A stretch of DNA of 64,000 nucleotides, taken from positions 170,086,178 through 170,150,177 of the forward strand of contig NC_064622.1 of assembly GCF_023898315.1 (NCBI RefSeq), given 5' to 3'. Each line of letters starts with the position of its first letter. Position 1 is the stretch's first letter. The DNA comes from Schistocerca nitens (taxonomy: Eukaryota > Arthropoda > Insecta > Orthoptera > Acrididae). Under the pieces are notes generated by a model. That model saw nothing but the letters and a program-made list of their open reading frames with translations. It was not told the DNA's origin and searched no databases. Positions 1-9,687 of the stretch are shown in pieces. Made by a program: the position numbers and the translations under genes.

Positions 1-200
1 GCTGCTAGACCAGCGGCGGTGGCGTCGGCGGCTGCCGGAGTGCGACCGGGCGTCCTCGCGGGGGGCTCGCCCCTTATCTGCCGAGCCTTGGGGCCCCGCC
101 GGGGCGAGCTGCTAGGCGGCTAGAGCGCCCGTCATGTTCCCTCCACGAGCTGCGTGGACACTCACTCGCGCCTCTCGCGATCTCAGATCCTCGACTTCCG
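1..200. other. GC-rich single-copy-looking island
   Basis: The first 180 bases are strongly GC- and CpG-rich, unlike the AT-rich DNA that follows. No long open frame with coding character is visible. It could be the edge of a CpG-rich promoter, an exon or a regulatory element continuing beyond the left end of the window; the sequence alone does not decide this. Confidence 0.3.
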
Positions 201-253
201 TTTTCATTCTTTCCCCAGACTAGTAACTAACGTAAAACACAGAGTAATGGACG

Positions 254-447
254 GTTCAAATGGCTCTGAGCACTATGGGACTCAACTGCTGAGGTCATTA
301 GTCCCCTAGAACTTAGAACTAGTTAAACCTAACTAACCTAAGGACATCACAAACATCCATGCCCGAGGCAGGATTCGAACCTGCGACCGTAGCGGTCTTG
401 CGGTTCCAGACTGCAGCGCCTTTAACCGCACGGCCACTTCGGCCGGC
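254..447 (-). mobile_element. tRNA-derived SINE, type A, with 53-bp flanking duplication
   Basis: A full-length copy on the minus strand. The tRNA-like head is at the right end: box B appears on the plus strand as ggattcgaacctgcgacc, with the A-box region near 425-440, followed by the common body containing cctaactaacctaagg. It would be transcribed by RNA polymerase III and moved by LINE machinery. Direct copies of the same 53 bases flank it at 201-253 and 448-500 and differ at one base (aactaacg versus aaataacg). A duplication this long is far outside the usual 7-20 bp for this class. Confidence 0.92.
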
Positions 448-500
448 TTTTCATTCTTTCCCCAGACTAGTAAATAACGTAAAACACAGAGTAATGGACG

Positions 501-1480
501 ATCTCTCTATTCCACTGCTCATCTCTCCCATTGCAGTAAGGCTGTCACACTGTATGTTAAAGTTTTCTGATCCACCACAGTTCCGCGCTTAAACAGATTA
601 AATGTTCTTGTTCATCTATTTACTTCCTCGTTCGCTATCTACAATGCCATTAATTACATAATGTATTAACTAAAACATTACGATAGCTCTATACTGAGTT
701 ACAGTATTCTTTACATACGTTCTTATAATGCTGTACAAGATCACACATATTCTTGAGCCACTCTATGGCAGAGTCGGAGAGTCCTTCAGATCACCCTCAT
801 AGCCATGAACGTCACTCACAAGTCAAACTGCCCCCGAACTAAATTTCCCTGCACTCACTTTCAGGACTGTCCGATAGTCCGCATTTGATCATCGGTTGCT
901 TACATCTACCAGCACTTGGCCTGACACATTTCAGAGTTGTCGACAGTTTCCTAAGGAGGTCGAATCCATCGATCTTCTAGTTGGGGGCATCTACCAAGAT
1001 CGGTTCTTGTGCCGACTTAGACCTCATAGTTCTTACCAAACTCTCTTCCTTGCAGTTCTCCTCACGTTCTCCATAAAAGTGGCCTGTTTTTCGGTCTGTT
1101 TGTAGGTGCTAGGTCTTCTTGTCCTGGGATTTATGGGCTGTCTAGGATTTATCTGTGTGATCCTGCGGTTAACTGTGAACACCTAATTTCAAGGGCGTTC
1201 GCTATTTCGTAGGACAGGGAGCCAGGCACATGTGGTGGCCTTCAAACTTATGATGTCGTTTGACTAAAGCCCCGACCGTTCAGTCACTGCAAGCAGAAAT
1301 GAACTTCAGGTATCTGGGAGCGTATCTGTCACGAGAAATTTAACGTGGAACAAATATCAGAAAGCTAAACATGAGGAAGCCAGGATATCAGAGATTCATC
1401 GCAAGAATGTTAAGAATTGAAATTCATGCACGAATTTGGTAGCTCACATGGCCGTCGATCGGCCAGTTTTACATCTATAG
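501..1480. other. No gene seen; faint retroelement-like stretch
   Basis: AT-rich DNA with short frames only. The frame at 896-1105 contains ESIDLLVGGIYQD, vaguely like the retropepsin-to-RT region of BEL/Pao retroelements, but there is no second motif to support it. Nothing else stands out. Confidence 0.3.
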
Positions 1481-1639
1481 CGCCGGAAAGAAATGCAACG
1501 CCCTCTATCCCAAGCTCCTTTTTACTGGCAAGTGACATTGTAGATGTATATGATAAGAAATTCAGACCAAATGAAACACACACGTCGCAGTGAAAGCTGC
1601 CCAATTGTCGCAGCGGTACACAGTGTATCCCCGCCTCAC

Positions 1640-2580
1640 CCCTTTCAGCGGAGTATCAAGCGTATATTCCCGCACGCAAACTATTATAAAGGAGCTGAAT
1701 AGCATTCTCCGTTAAACTGTCCCAAGCATCTTGCAATTTGGCAATGGTTCTTGCGGGCTCTGGAGAGCGAGTAACTTGTCGCTTCACCACATACCATACG
1801 TGTTCGATTGGCAAGAGATCTGGTGATCTTGATGGGCAGGGTAGTTGTTCACCACGAAGAGCACTTGTGCGTGGCTGCAGCCGTCTGTCGATGTGCTCTA
1901 CTGCAGAGAAAACGCGACATCTTCCCACCGCAGAACTAGCAGTAGCACGCCGATAACAGTCTGTGAAATGTAACGGCACTGGTTACTTTATCCTGAAGAA
2001 ACCCTTGAGCGCGAGTTGTAACTGATGGCCTCCACACCATGGAGTCTGGGATGGGACCTGTGTGACGCCGGCGAATGCACTCTGGAATAGACCGCTGCCC
2101 AGCCCTACACTGTACACGTGTACGTCCAACCCTCCCATCACTGAAGATAACAACGCGCTATCCTACTCTCCAGTCGGTTCTGCCAAGACACCGGAGTGGC
2201 GGTGCCTGGAGGTGTCGTGGTGTCAGTGCTAGCTTGGCCAGAGGTGCACTTGAGCTTGGTTGTGTTGTAAGCAGAGAGTTCCCAATGGTCCTCGGTGGCA
2301 CAGCAGTTAAAGTATGTTCCCGGATATCTTCACTAGATGGTGTTCGGTCGGCCACCGCTGCTCGCGCAGTGCGTCGATCTTGACGTGTACGTGTACTACA
2401 CGGACTACCAGGTTCTAGTCTACAGGTGTGGGAGTGTTCCACACACAGCGACACTTCACCGATACACTGTGCCTAGCATTTGCAGCAACCAGCTGATAAT
2501 TCCATCCAGCTTCCCGAGGCTCTCAGTGCGACATCGTTCAGATGTTTGTGGTTGTTTAACAGGCGTACGTATTCGTCGGT
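1640..2580 (-). pseudogene. Decayed Tc1-like transposase
   Basis: A cut-and-paste transposase relic read right to left. The C-terminal part (frame 1656-1979) has SPDLLPIEHVW, the third-acidic-residue motif of Tc1-like DDE transposases. The middle part, near 2000-2160, still translates to FSDG and RRRHTGPIPDSMVW in broken frames; these correspond to FSDES and RPRHTGPTPGIMVW in the intact copy at 57 kb. The N-terminal half (2158-2454) keeps the arginine-rich linker. The first catalytic region is altered (FSDG for FSDE) and there are several stops and frameshifts, so no protein can be made. Inverted ends were not identified, so the limits are approximate. It is related to, but not a copy of, the 57-kb element. 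Confidence 0.75.
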
Positions 2581-2809
2581 GGGGTCTGGATGTACCCTAG
2601 AATGAATATGGCAAATAACGATCACCTCTAAACGCAGCGCAGTTACTGCCTACAGACTTAAATCAAAGAACGCTTAGACAGACCTCCGGAGGTCCGTTTG
2701 AACGTGGCAAATGAATCACTAAAACTACAACCCCTCAGAAAGCACATGTTATAACATGGTGCAATTGCATACAGTCCTTGAGGGTGCTGAATTTTTTTCA
2801 GTATTGTAT

Positions 2810-3300
2810 GCCTTTACTCTGGAGCCACCATAAGGTGTACAGCAGACGGTATTTCATGCACCACTGACGCCTCTCTCCTTTCCTTTTCCAATGGAGAATG
2901 GTGCTCGTGAAGAGCGATATTTTGCAAGCCTGCATGTGAGCCCAACTTACCATCACGCTCTTTACATGAGATATACTTTGGGGGAAGCAATACATCGTTT
3001 GACTCTTCCAGAGATGTGCGCTCAAGTAATTTGCTACATTTGCATCACACTCCGCAAGCCATCTAATGGTGTCTGGCGGAGAGTACTTCTGATACCACCA
3101 ACTGGCATCCCCTTCCCTCTTCCAGTCAAGAATGGCCTCACCGTGATCATTAAGCGAAATGTACGTGGGAGAAAGTAATATATTGTCCGATTGTTCCCAG
3201 AAAGTACTCTCTCGAAATTCAGGTTGTAAACTCTCCGTGATACACAACGCTTCTCTTCTAACGTCTACCATTGGAGTTCGTTAAGCATTTCAGTATTGAG
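2810..3300 (-). mobile_element. LINE 3' tails, two adjacent partial copies
   Basis: Two similar stretches, about 2815-3010 and 3025-3290, lie one after the other in the same orientation. Each resembles the 3' end of the jockey/CR1-like LINE seen at 17.05-18.3 kb: both contain forms of the 'catcacactccgcaagcc' block, then a pyrimidine-rich stretch, then 'gggagnaagtaatatattg'-like sequence. No reverse transcriptase part is left. The frame at 2798-3271 follows the repeat and is not a gene. Confidence 0.55.
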
Positions 3301-3469
3301 CATTCAGCCAATCTCAATCTTTCTTTTTCTCAAGTTGTGCACTAAATTTCCATTACTGTCAACTCGATTCGGTCAATATGTTATGCAACCTATCCATCTA
3401 ATCTTCAGCATTTTCCTGTAGTGTCGAACTTCAAATTTTCTATTTTCTCTGAATTGCTAATCGTTCATA

Positions 3470-3640
3470 CTTTCGAACAATTCTACACTCCGGTCAAATA
3501 GCTTCACAGAAGTCTTCCTAACACTTAAATTTACACACAATATTAAAAGATTTCTGTTCTCCAGAAACAATTTTATTGCTATTGAAAATCTACATTTTAT
3601 ATCCTCTCTACTTCGGCCGTTGTAAGTTTTTTGTCGCCTG
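3470..3640 (-). mobile_element. RTE-like LINE relic, left piece
   Basis: The block ending 'cattttatatcctctctac' followed by 'ttcggccgttgtaag' is the antisense of the region downstream of the reverse transcriptase core of an insect RTE-like LINE; the same block occurs near 13.2 kb. It appears to be the left part of a copy whose right part is at 4840-5050, with about 1.2 kb inserted between. Confidence 0.55.
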
Positions 3641-4550
3641 ATGAGAAACTTTGAAGGGGAAAAAACCACTCTTGTAAGACATAAGCCCGAGCAATCGATC
3701 CCGAGCGAAAATTTGAGCCATAATTCTGACGGTACGCACTTACGATCTTCCGAAGGAACAGCTTTTAAATTTCGCGCGCAGCTGTTTTTTCTCACTCTCT
3801 CCGCTCCACCACAGTCACCTAATGCCAGAGGTAGAATTACTATACAGCGGAACAACCAGAAGCCTCCTATTCGGGGATTGGAGAACACACGTTATTGTAG
3901 GCGACATACGAATAAGTAATGTGGGTATGGTAGATAATATTTCAACATCAGCAATATGTACGTTCAATATTATTTAACAATTTTCTCGTATTGATATTCT
4001 CTAACTACGTATACGCCTCAAAAGCAAAATAAGTAAACCTTAGCAGCTAAAGAATTATTATGAAATTGAGGTAATTATTTTCAATTTACAATGTAATCAT
4101 GTCGATCACGTTAAAGAATAGCGCACCTCGTGCGTATGTACTTTAACACTGTTATCTCTAAAATCTAGTGAAAATAACTCACATCTGTGGTGTTACTAAT
4201 GAAATAGCGCTCCGCTACTTCTGTAATGACACATTCATTCGTCTCATTCATTTGCACTGTATTTGTGAATCGTAACGTAAAAAGTTCAGAGCAAAGAGAT
4301 CTCTGGCATAAGGTACAGGTTAGAAGCCGTGCGCTTTGATGTAATGAACATAGCCTGTCTCCAGCGTCAGAAATGGACAGCACTGCGCTCTATGGTACTA
4401 GGCAGCTGCAATGGGACGGAGCGGGTGACAAACAACTGGTGCGAGCCAGATTTAAAAACTGTACTTTCGGAAGATAAATGAAATAATCGTATGGTCATGA
4501 CTGGGACTCCCCCATCTGGAGAAATTCGGCTACCGAGTTGTATTTCCAGT
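3641..4550. other. No gene seen; DNA separating two halves of a LINE relic
   Basis: AT-rich sequence without a recognisable element. It lies between the two halves of one old LINE copy, so it was probably inserted or rearranged into it. I could not name it. Confidence 0.4.
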
Positions 4551-4554
4551 TGAT

Positions 4555-4700
4555 GCCACAATAGTCGACTTGCGTGCCGATGATGATGAAATGATAATGG
4601 GGACAACACAACAATCAATCTCCGAGCGGAAAAAATCTGCGACCTTACCGGTCCGGTCCTGCTCCAGGGCAGTCAGACTCACTGACCACTCAGCTAAGGT
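4555..4700 (-). mobile_element. Old tRNA-derived SINE, type D
   Basis: Decayed minus-strand copy. It shows 'cgatgatgatgaaatgata', then 'ggacaacacaacaatca', then a degraded tRNA-like head ending 'tgaccactcagctaaggtc' (A-box region on the other strand). A head of the same family lies at 12.17 kb. No flanking duplication is obvious, consistent with age. Confidence 0.65.
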
Positions 4701-4839
4701 CATAAGTGCTTACTATCTGAATTATGGGACAAATTTTTGCACTGAATCGATTGCTGTGGCTGATATAGTAGAAAAGAAACTTTTTACCCTTAAAATATGA
4801 GGTCGAGTTGCCGATGTTTCCCTGTGAAAAGCGAACATT

Positions 4840-5050
4840 TAATGTCCCGTTTCCTTATCTAACTCCCCCCGTATTGTCTGATTTTATTCGCCTACCTTCT
4901 ATTATGCTTCTTTTACTTTTGTTTATATTCGCCTCATAGCCTCATTTCCAGACACTACCCAATCCGTTCGACTACTCTTGCAAATGCTTTGCCGTCTCTG
5001 ACAGAATTAGAATGTGATCGGAAAACAAACTGATATTGAGCAAATGTGAC
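4840..5050 (-). pseudogene. RTE-like LINE relic, right piece with altered FADD box
   Basis: On the minus strand the stretch near 4985-5040 reads FSDHILILSETAKHLQE, the aspartate box of a LINE reverse transcriptase, in which FADD has become FSDH. It continues the copy seen at 3470-3640. Frames are broken and the catalytic pair is lost. Confidence 0.65.
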
Positions 5051-5059
5051 CGCAGCGTC

Positions 5060-5300
5060 TGTGGAGTAGAGTAGTTTGTTCAGGGGGGACTTAACGTCCG
5101 CATGCGGACGGTGGCCTGCCATTCGCCGGACTGCCGCGGGCGGACGCGATGCGCATGTGCGGCTGGACGCCGCAGGTAGTGGCGCAGCGTCGCGGCGCCA
5201 GGCGTCGGGGCGTGTCTCCGGGACAGCGCCGGCGTCGGCGTCCAGCGGCTCCACCGTCTCCTTCGGGAGCTGCTCCCCGCACGTGCCGTGCAAGCTAAGT
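5060..5300. other. GC-rich island, possible exon or regulatory element
   Basis: A sharp GC-rich block between AT-rich repeats. Several frames stay open on both strands, as expected from composition alone. On the minus strand a stretch of about 199 bp (5096-5294) is bounded by a plausible acceptor AG and a GT donor (gttaagt), so a coding exon is conceivable, but the translation is low complexity and matches no domain I know. Confidence 0.25.
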
Positions 5301-5419
5301 TTGCCATCTCTGCAGCACGTGCAGCTGTGCTGCCAACAACTTTTCTCCGACCGTCTACTTTCAAACTGCTGCGGGAGGATTGTGGTTCGACCCCCCCATT
5401 CAGTAATTCTGATTTTCAC

Positions 5420-6590
5420 TGGCGTGACAGAAGTCATGGGATACCTCCTAAAATCGTTTCTAACCTCCTTTTGCAAGGCGTAGTGCAGCAACTCGGCGTG
5501 GTATGGATTCAACAAGTCGTTGGAAGTTGCCTGCAGAAATATTAAGCCATGCGGCCACTATAGCCGACCACATTGCGAAAGAGTTGCGCGTAAATCGACG
5601 TCTCGACTATATCCAATAAATTTTCCTTGTGATTCATGTCGGGCGATCTGGGTGACCAATCATTCGCTCGAATCGTACAGAATGTTCTTCTAACCAATTG
5701 CGAACAGTCTTGTTCCGGTGGCATGGCGCACTGGCATCCATAAAACATTCACAGTTGTTTGGAAACATGAAGTGTGTGAATGACAGCAAATAGTCTCCAC
5801 GTAGCCGAACATAACCATTTCCCGTCAATGATTAATTCAACTGGACCAAAGACCCAGTCCATTCCATTTAAACACAGCCCAGACTGTTATGAAGCCACCA
5901 CCAGCTTGGACAATGCTTTGTTGAGGACTTGGGTTCATGGCTTAGTGAGGTCTGTGCCACACTCGAATCCTACCATCAGCAATTACCAACTGATATCGGG
6001 ATTCATCTGACCAGGCCAAGGCTTTCCAATCGTCTAGGGTCTAATGAATAAGTTCACGACCCCAGGAGAGGTGCTGCGGCGATGTTGTGCTGTTAGCAAA
6101 GGCACTCGCTTTGGTCGTCTGCTACCATACCCCATTAAAGCCAAATTTGGCCCACTAATCTAACGCGTGCGTTCGTAGATTTCTGCGGTTACTTCACGCT
6201 GTGTAGCTTCCGTGTTAGCACTGACAACTCTACGCAAACGCCGCTGCTCTCGGTCGTTAAGCGAAGGCCATCGGCCACTGCATTGTTTGTGGTGAGAGGT
6301 AATGTCTGCAGTTTAGCATTCTCGGCATACGCTTGACACTGCGGATGTTGGAATATTGAATTCTCTAACGCTTTCCGGAAAGGAGTGTCCCATGCGACAA
6401 GCTGCAACTATCATTCCGCGTTCAAAGTCCGTTGATTCTCGTCTTGAGACCACAATCACGTCTGAAATCCTTTCACGCGAATCACCTGAGTACAAATGAC
6501 AGCTCGGCCAGTGCACTGCCCTTTTATGCCCTGTGTATGCGGTACTACTGCCGTTTGTGTATGTGCGTATCGCCGTCCCACGACTTCTGT
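5420..6590 (-). pseudogene. Decayed Tc1-like transposase, second family
   Basis: Read right to left, the N-terminal helix-turn-helix survives around 6340-6440 (ESTDFERGMIVAACRMGHS), and a second conserved block near 6230-6290 gives GRWPSLNDREQRRLRRVV. The C-terminal catalytic block at 5600-5690 gives WSPRSPDMNHKENLLDIVE, where Tc1 elements have a PDxNPIENLW motif. Several stops and shifts break the frame, and the PI before the glutamate is replaced by HK. It is not close to the 57-kb transposase. Terminal repeats were not resolved. Confidence 0.75.
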
Positions 6591-7037
6591 AACCTCATTG
6601 TAAATACTCTGCAGGCTTTCGTTATCGTTGTCCTCCGGTATCAACAAACAGAGAAAAGATTGGAATCTGTCTGCAGTTATGTACACTACGTGAAACGCTT
6701 GACGCGTGCACCTCAAATGTTTCGGACAACAAAGGCACCATTGATATGCAGTTTTCACCCAATTAAATTGTAGACGAAGGTGCGTATTTTCAGCAAGTAC
6801 AGAAATTTTGAGACGTTTACGAAAGTGTAATTATTTACAACAGTCACAAATTTCTTAATGGGACAATGCCTATTGATAATAAAATCCGAAAAGTAGCGTA
6901 AATGATGCCAGGAAAACTTAAGAAATTGTAAAGTATTAAATTACTAACACAAAATTGCAAACAATAGCGTATATTGGTATTAGTTTAAGAAAGAACACCG
7001 AAAATTCTTTTAAATTAACCCATTCCACTTTGAGCTA
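6591..7037. other. No gene seen
   Basis: AT-rich sequence with no recognised repeat or coding signal. Confidence 0.4.
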
Positions 7038-7782
7038 TTAAAATATTATCTATTTCGGTAGAAATTTTGGAACATGGTCATTTTCAAGCATTCTGAAACC
7101 GATCAGGTACCAAAAAAATGTAAGTAACTGCAAAATTGACAAATAATGAAGAATGAAATAACGCTGGACAAATGGAACATAGTTCCCAATGTAGAAAAGC
7201 AATTGTATGTGGTGACGTGAATTTGTCCTCCATTCCGTTCACCATGCGAGCACACGTTAGAAAGCTGGTGAAATAACAGCAGATATGATAAACACGGCCC
7301 GTCAGAGTGGCCGAGCGATTCTAGGCGCTACAGTCTGGAACCGCTACGGTCGCAGGTTCGAATCCTGCCTCGGGCATGGATGTATGTGATGTCCTTAGGT
7401 TAGTTAGGTTTAAGTAGATCTAATTCTAGGGGACTGATGACCTCAGAGCCATGTGAACCATTTGATAAACACGTAAGTCAAAAGCTTACGTAGCAGGCGT
7501 GGTAGATGCGTCACAATAACGGCTAAGATGCAAACATACAAAAGCATGAGCTATAAAGTGCAGAAGTACACCTTCACACTGCTGGGACGTATATTCCAGT
7601 ATGCCACATCTGTGCGTTATTGACTGCTTCACAAAACTCAACGTAAGTGGTTCTGAAATTTTCGATTTTCAACGTTTGCCGATTTTGTAATTACATATAT
7701 TTTGCTTGGTAACTGACTGCTTTCGGAATGCTTGAATAAGACCATGTGTTGAAATTACGATGGCAATAAATAATATTTGAAC
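7038..7782. mobile_element. Foldback element with a SINE in its loop
   Basis: The left stretch (about 7038-7160), containing 'aacatggtcattttcaagca', is matched in reverse complement by the right stretch (about 7640-7782), containing 'gcttgaataagaccatgtg'. The arms are diverged and over 100 bp long. The loop holds a SINE at 7296-7462. There is no coding sequence, so it is a non-autonomous inverted-repeat element. Confidence 0.65.
7296..7462 (+). mobile_element. tRNA-derived SINE, type A, shortened body
   Basis: Tail and head match the type A family: box B region 'ggttcgaatcctgcctcggg', then 'ggttagttaggtttaag'. The copy lacks part of the 3' body, passing from 'gatgacctc' directly to 'agagccatg'. 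A 10-bp target duplication, tgataaacac, flanks it at 7286-7295 and 7463-7472. Confidence 0.9.
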
Positions 7783-8184
7783 AGACTAAAGAGGCATGAC
7801 ATCATTTAAAATTTTCAAAAAGGCTGTGGATCATGTCCCCATCAAAATATGGAAGATTATAGTTAATCATTTACTAATGTACAAAACTAATTGAAACTGT
7901 GTTTGAACATAGCATAAATATACGAGCAGCAAAGTGAGTGTTTAAAGAGGACAGAGAAAGATTTATAATTTCCGTGACACATGTATATGAGAGGAATACG
8001 TCATTTTGTAGCTATTAGTTACTCAAAAGCAGTCTATGAAATCTTAATTGCTGATGTCGTGTAAACACTGTGTAGCGATTATTATACGTAAATCAGCAAC
8101 CGATCGCTTACAGAATTTTGGTATTGATCTGAACATAATTTTGAGCTTTCACTCAGGTATTTATGTGCAATAATCGTCATAACC

Positions 8185-8384
8185 GCCGACCGGAGTAGCC
8201 ATGCGGTTCTACGCGCTACAGTCTGGAACCGAGCGACCGCTACGGTCGAAGGTTCGAATCCTGCCTCGGGCATAGATGTGTGTGATGTCCTTAGGTTAGT
8301 TAGGTTTAAGTAGTTCTAAGTACTAGGGGACTGATGACCTCAGCAGTTAAGTCTCATAGTGCACAGAGCCATTTGAACCATTTT
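8185..8384 (+). mobile_element. tRNA-derived SINE, type A
   Basis: Full-length copy with head, box B (ggttcgaatcctgcctcggg) and complete 3' body. The short duplication aatcgtca flanks it at 8172-8179 and 8386-8393. Confidence 0.9.
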
Positions 8385-8974
8385 GAATCGTCAGTACACT
8401 AGCTTCCTACGTAGTTTATAATTTTTCACCGACTGTTGTGAGTTGAAACTTCAGCCACATGTTTTGTTATGCTGTTGATTCGTTACTGTCTTTCATTAAG
8501 TGTACGGCACGTTTTGACCTCTTGCACGAATTTCGAAACCTAATAACGGTACTGAGTTTGTAACGTAATATACTGGTAATACACAAGTAGAAGAGTTGTA
8601 AATTGCTGGAGTGAGAGACAATAATGAAGAAGCGTAGAAGTCGCTAATAGAAATAAGGTTGATCGACTGTTCTGACGTTAGGGTACCCAATAAATAGGCT
8701 ATTAATGGCCATACAAAAACATTTACTGGTTGAGAGATCCTGAGGGGTCTGCCATGCTGCTGACCTTTTTTTGTGGGGGAGAAGTTATATGGTTTTTATT
8801 ACTCTTTCCAGCCACAGAAGGTAGACTGTGGTTTGTCGTTTGGGAAACATTTATTATCTTCGATGAGTCCTGGTTTTCTTTGGCCTTACTTTTACTTTCA
8901 TCTTTATACTGTTTTTGGAAGGAAGGAGGAAGAGGTGATTAAGAGACGGAGGGTGAGCACTGACAGGTGAGGGG
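8385..8974. other. No gene seen
   Basis: Short frames only, including two overlapping ones near 8730-8970 with no recognisable domain. Confidence 0.4.
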
Positions 8975-9150
8975 CTGGAGGAGGACAGGAACGGAAATCG
9001 GCCGTGTCCTTTTCGAAGGAATAATGCCGGCGATTTAATGAAACCACTGAAAAAATGAATATGGGTTACTGCACGGAAATTTGAACCGACGTCCTCTCGA
9101 ATACGAGTACTGTGTCTTACCACTGCAACATATCGCTCAGTACCTAAAGC
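8975..9150 (-). mobile_element. Old tRNA-derived SINE, type E
   Basis: A degraded copy of the family at 14148-14396. It retains 'aaatcggccgtgtcctttt', 'ttgaaccgacgtcctctcg' (box B region, minus strand) and a decayed A-box near 9130-9146. Confidence 0.6.
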
Positions 9151-9195
9151 TTTTGCGTTGTCTTGTCTTCCGCCAAACGGAGTGGGAAGAAACAC

Positions 9196-9624
9196 AAATA
9201 GTCCAATCTTACTTAGCTTAAGCCTGTTCGTTTGCTAATTTTTTGTTTATTTGCGTTTTTTTTGTTTAGGCATTCTTTTGTTACGTTTCTAGTTATGATA
9301 TATGCGTGTAATTTTGTGTGTTCTTAAGTAGCTAAAATGCGCTGAATTACTTGAATTGGGTCTGTACAATGTTCCTTAATGACGTTGCCTATAAAATGAA
9401 GTGGATGCACATACTTCTAATGCGTAATGTTACATTACCAATATTTTCCTATAATCTCTCTCTCTTGTTATTTCGTCGGTTCGCAGGCTTTGTATTTCAG
9501 CTTTCGCTATGCGTGAGAATGTGTTGTATTTGTTGTTCAGAGGCATATATATAAGCAATCGACGCGCTGTGGCTAATGTCACCTGTCATCAGTGGTAATT
9601 CACTCATATTACCCATTGTTCTAA

Positions 9625-9628
<4 letters not shown>
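9196..9628. other. No gene seen
   Basis: T-rich sequence leading into an AT microsatellite. No recognised element. Confidence 0.4.

Positions 9629-9684
<56 letters not shown>
9629..9684. repeat. (AT)n microsatellite
   Basis: About 56 bp of uninterrupted AT dinucleotides directly abutting the truncated 5' end of the LINE to its right. Confidence 0.95.

Positions 9685-9687
<3 letters not shown>

Noticed and set aside
359-592. Short peptide frames beginning MPEAGFEPATVAV, seen again near 8082, 41701 and 52118
   Set aside because: They are translations of the antisense SINE head and box B; they recur only because the SINE recurs.
896-1105. BEL/Pao retroelement protease fragment
   Set aside because: Only one weak motif (IDLLVGG) is present and no RT, LTR or primer site is visible nearby.
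5076-5515. Several overlapping frames as a host gene
   Set aside because: All are driven by GC-rich composition; a possible exon is noted at low confidence but no frame is favoured.
7800-7990. LINE RT block reading FKKAVDHVPIKIWKII
   Set aside because: Suggestive of the FxDLKKAFDRVP block, but it is short, lacks the first catalytic Asp context, and has stops soon after.
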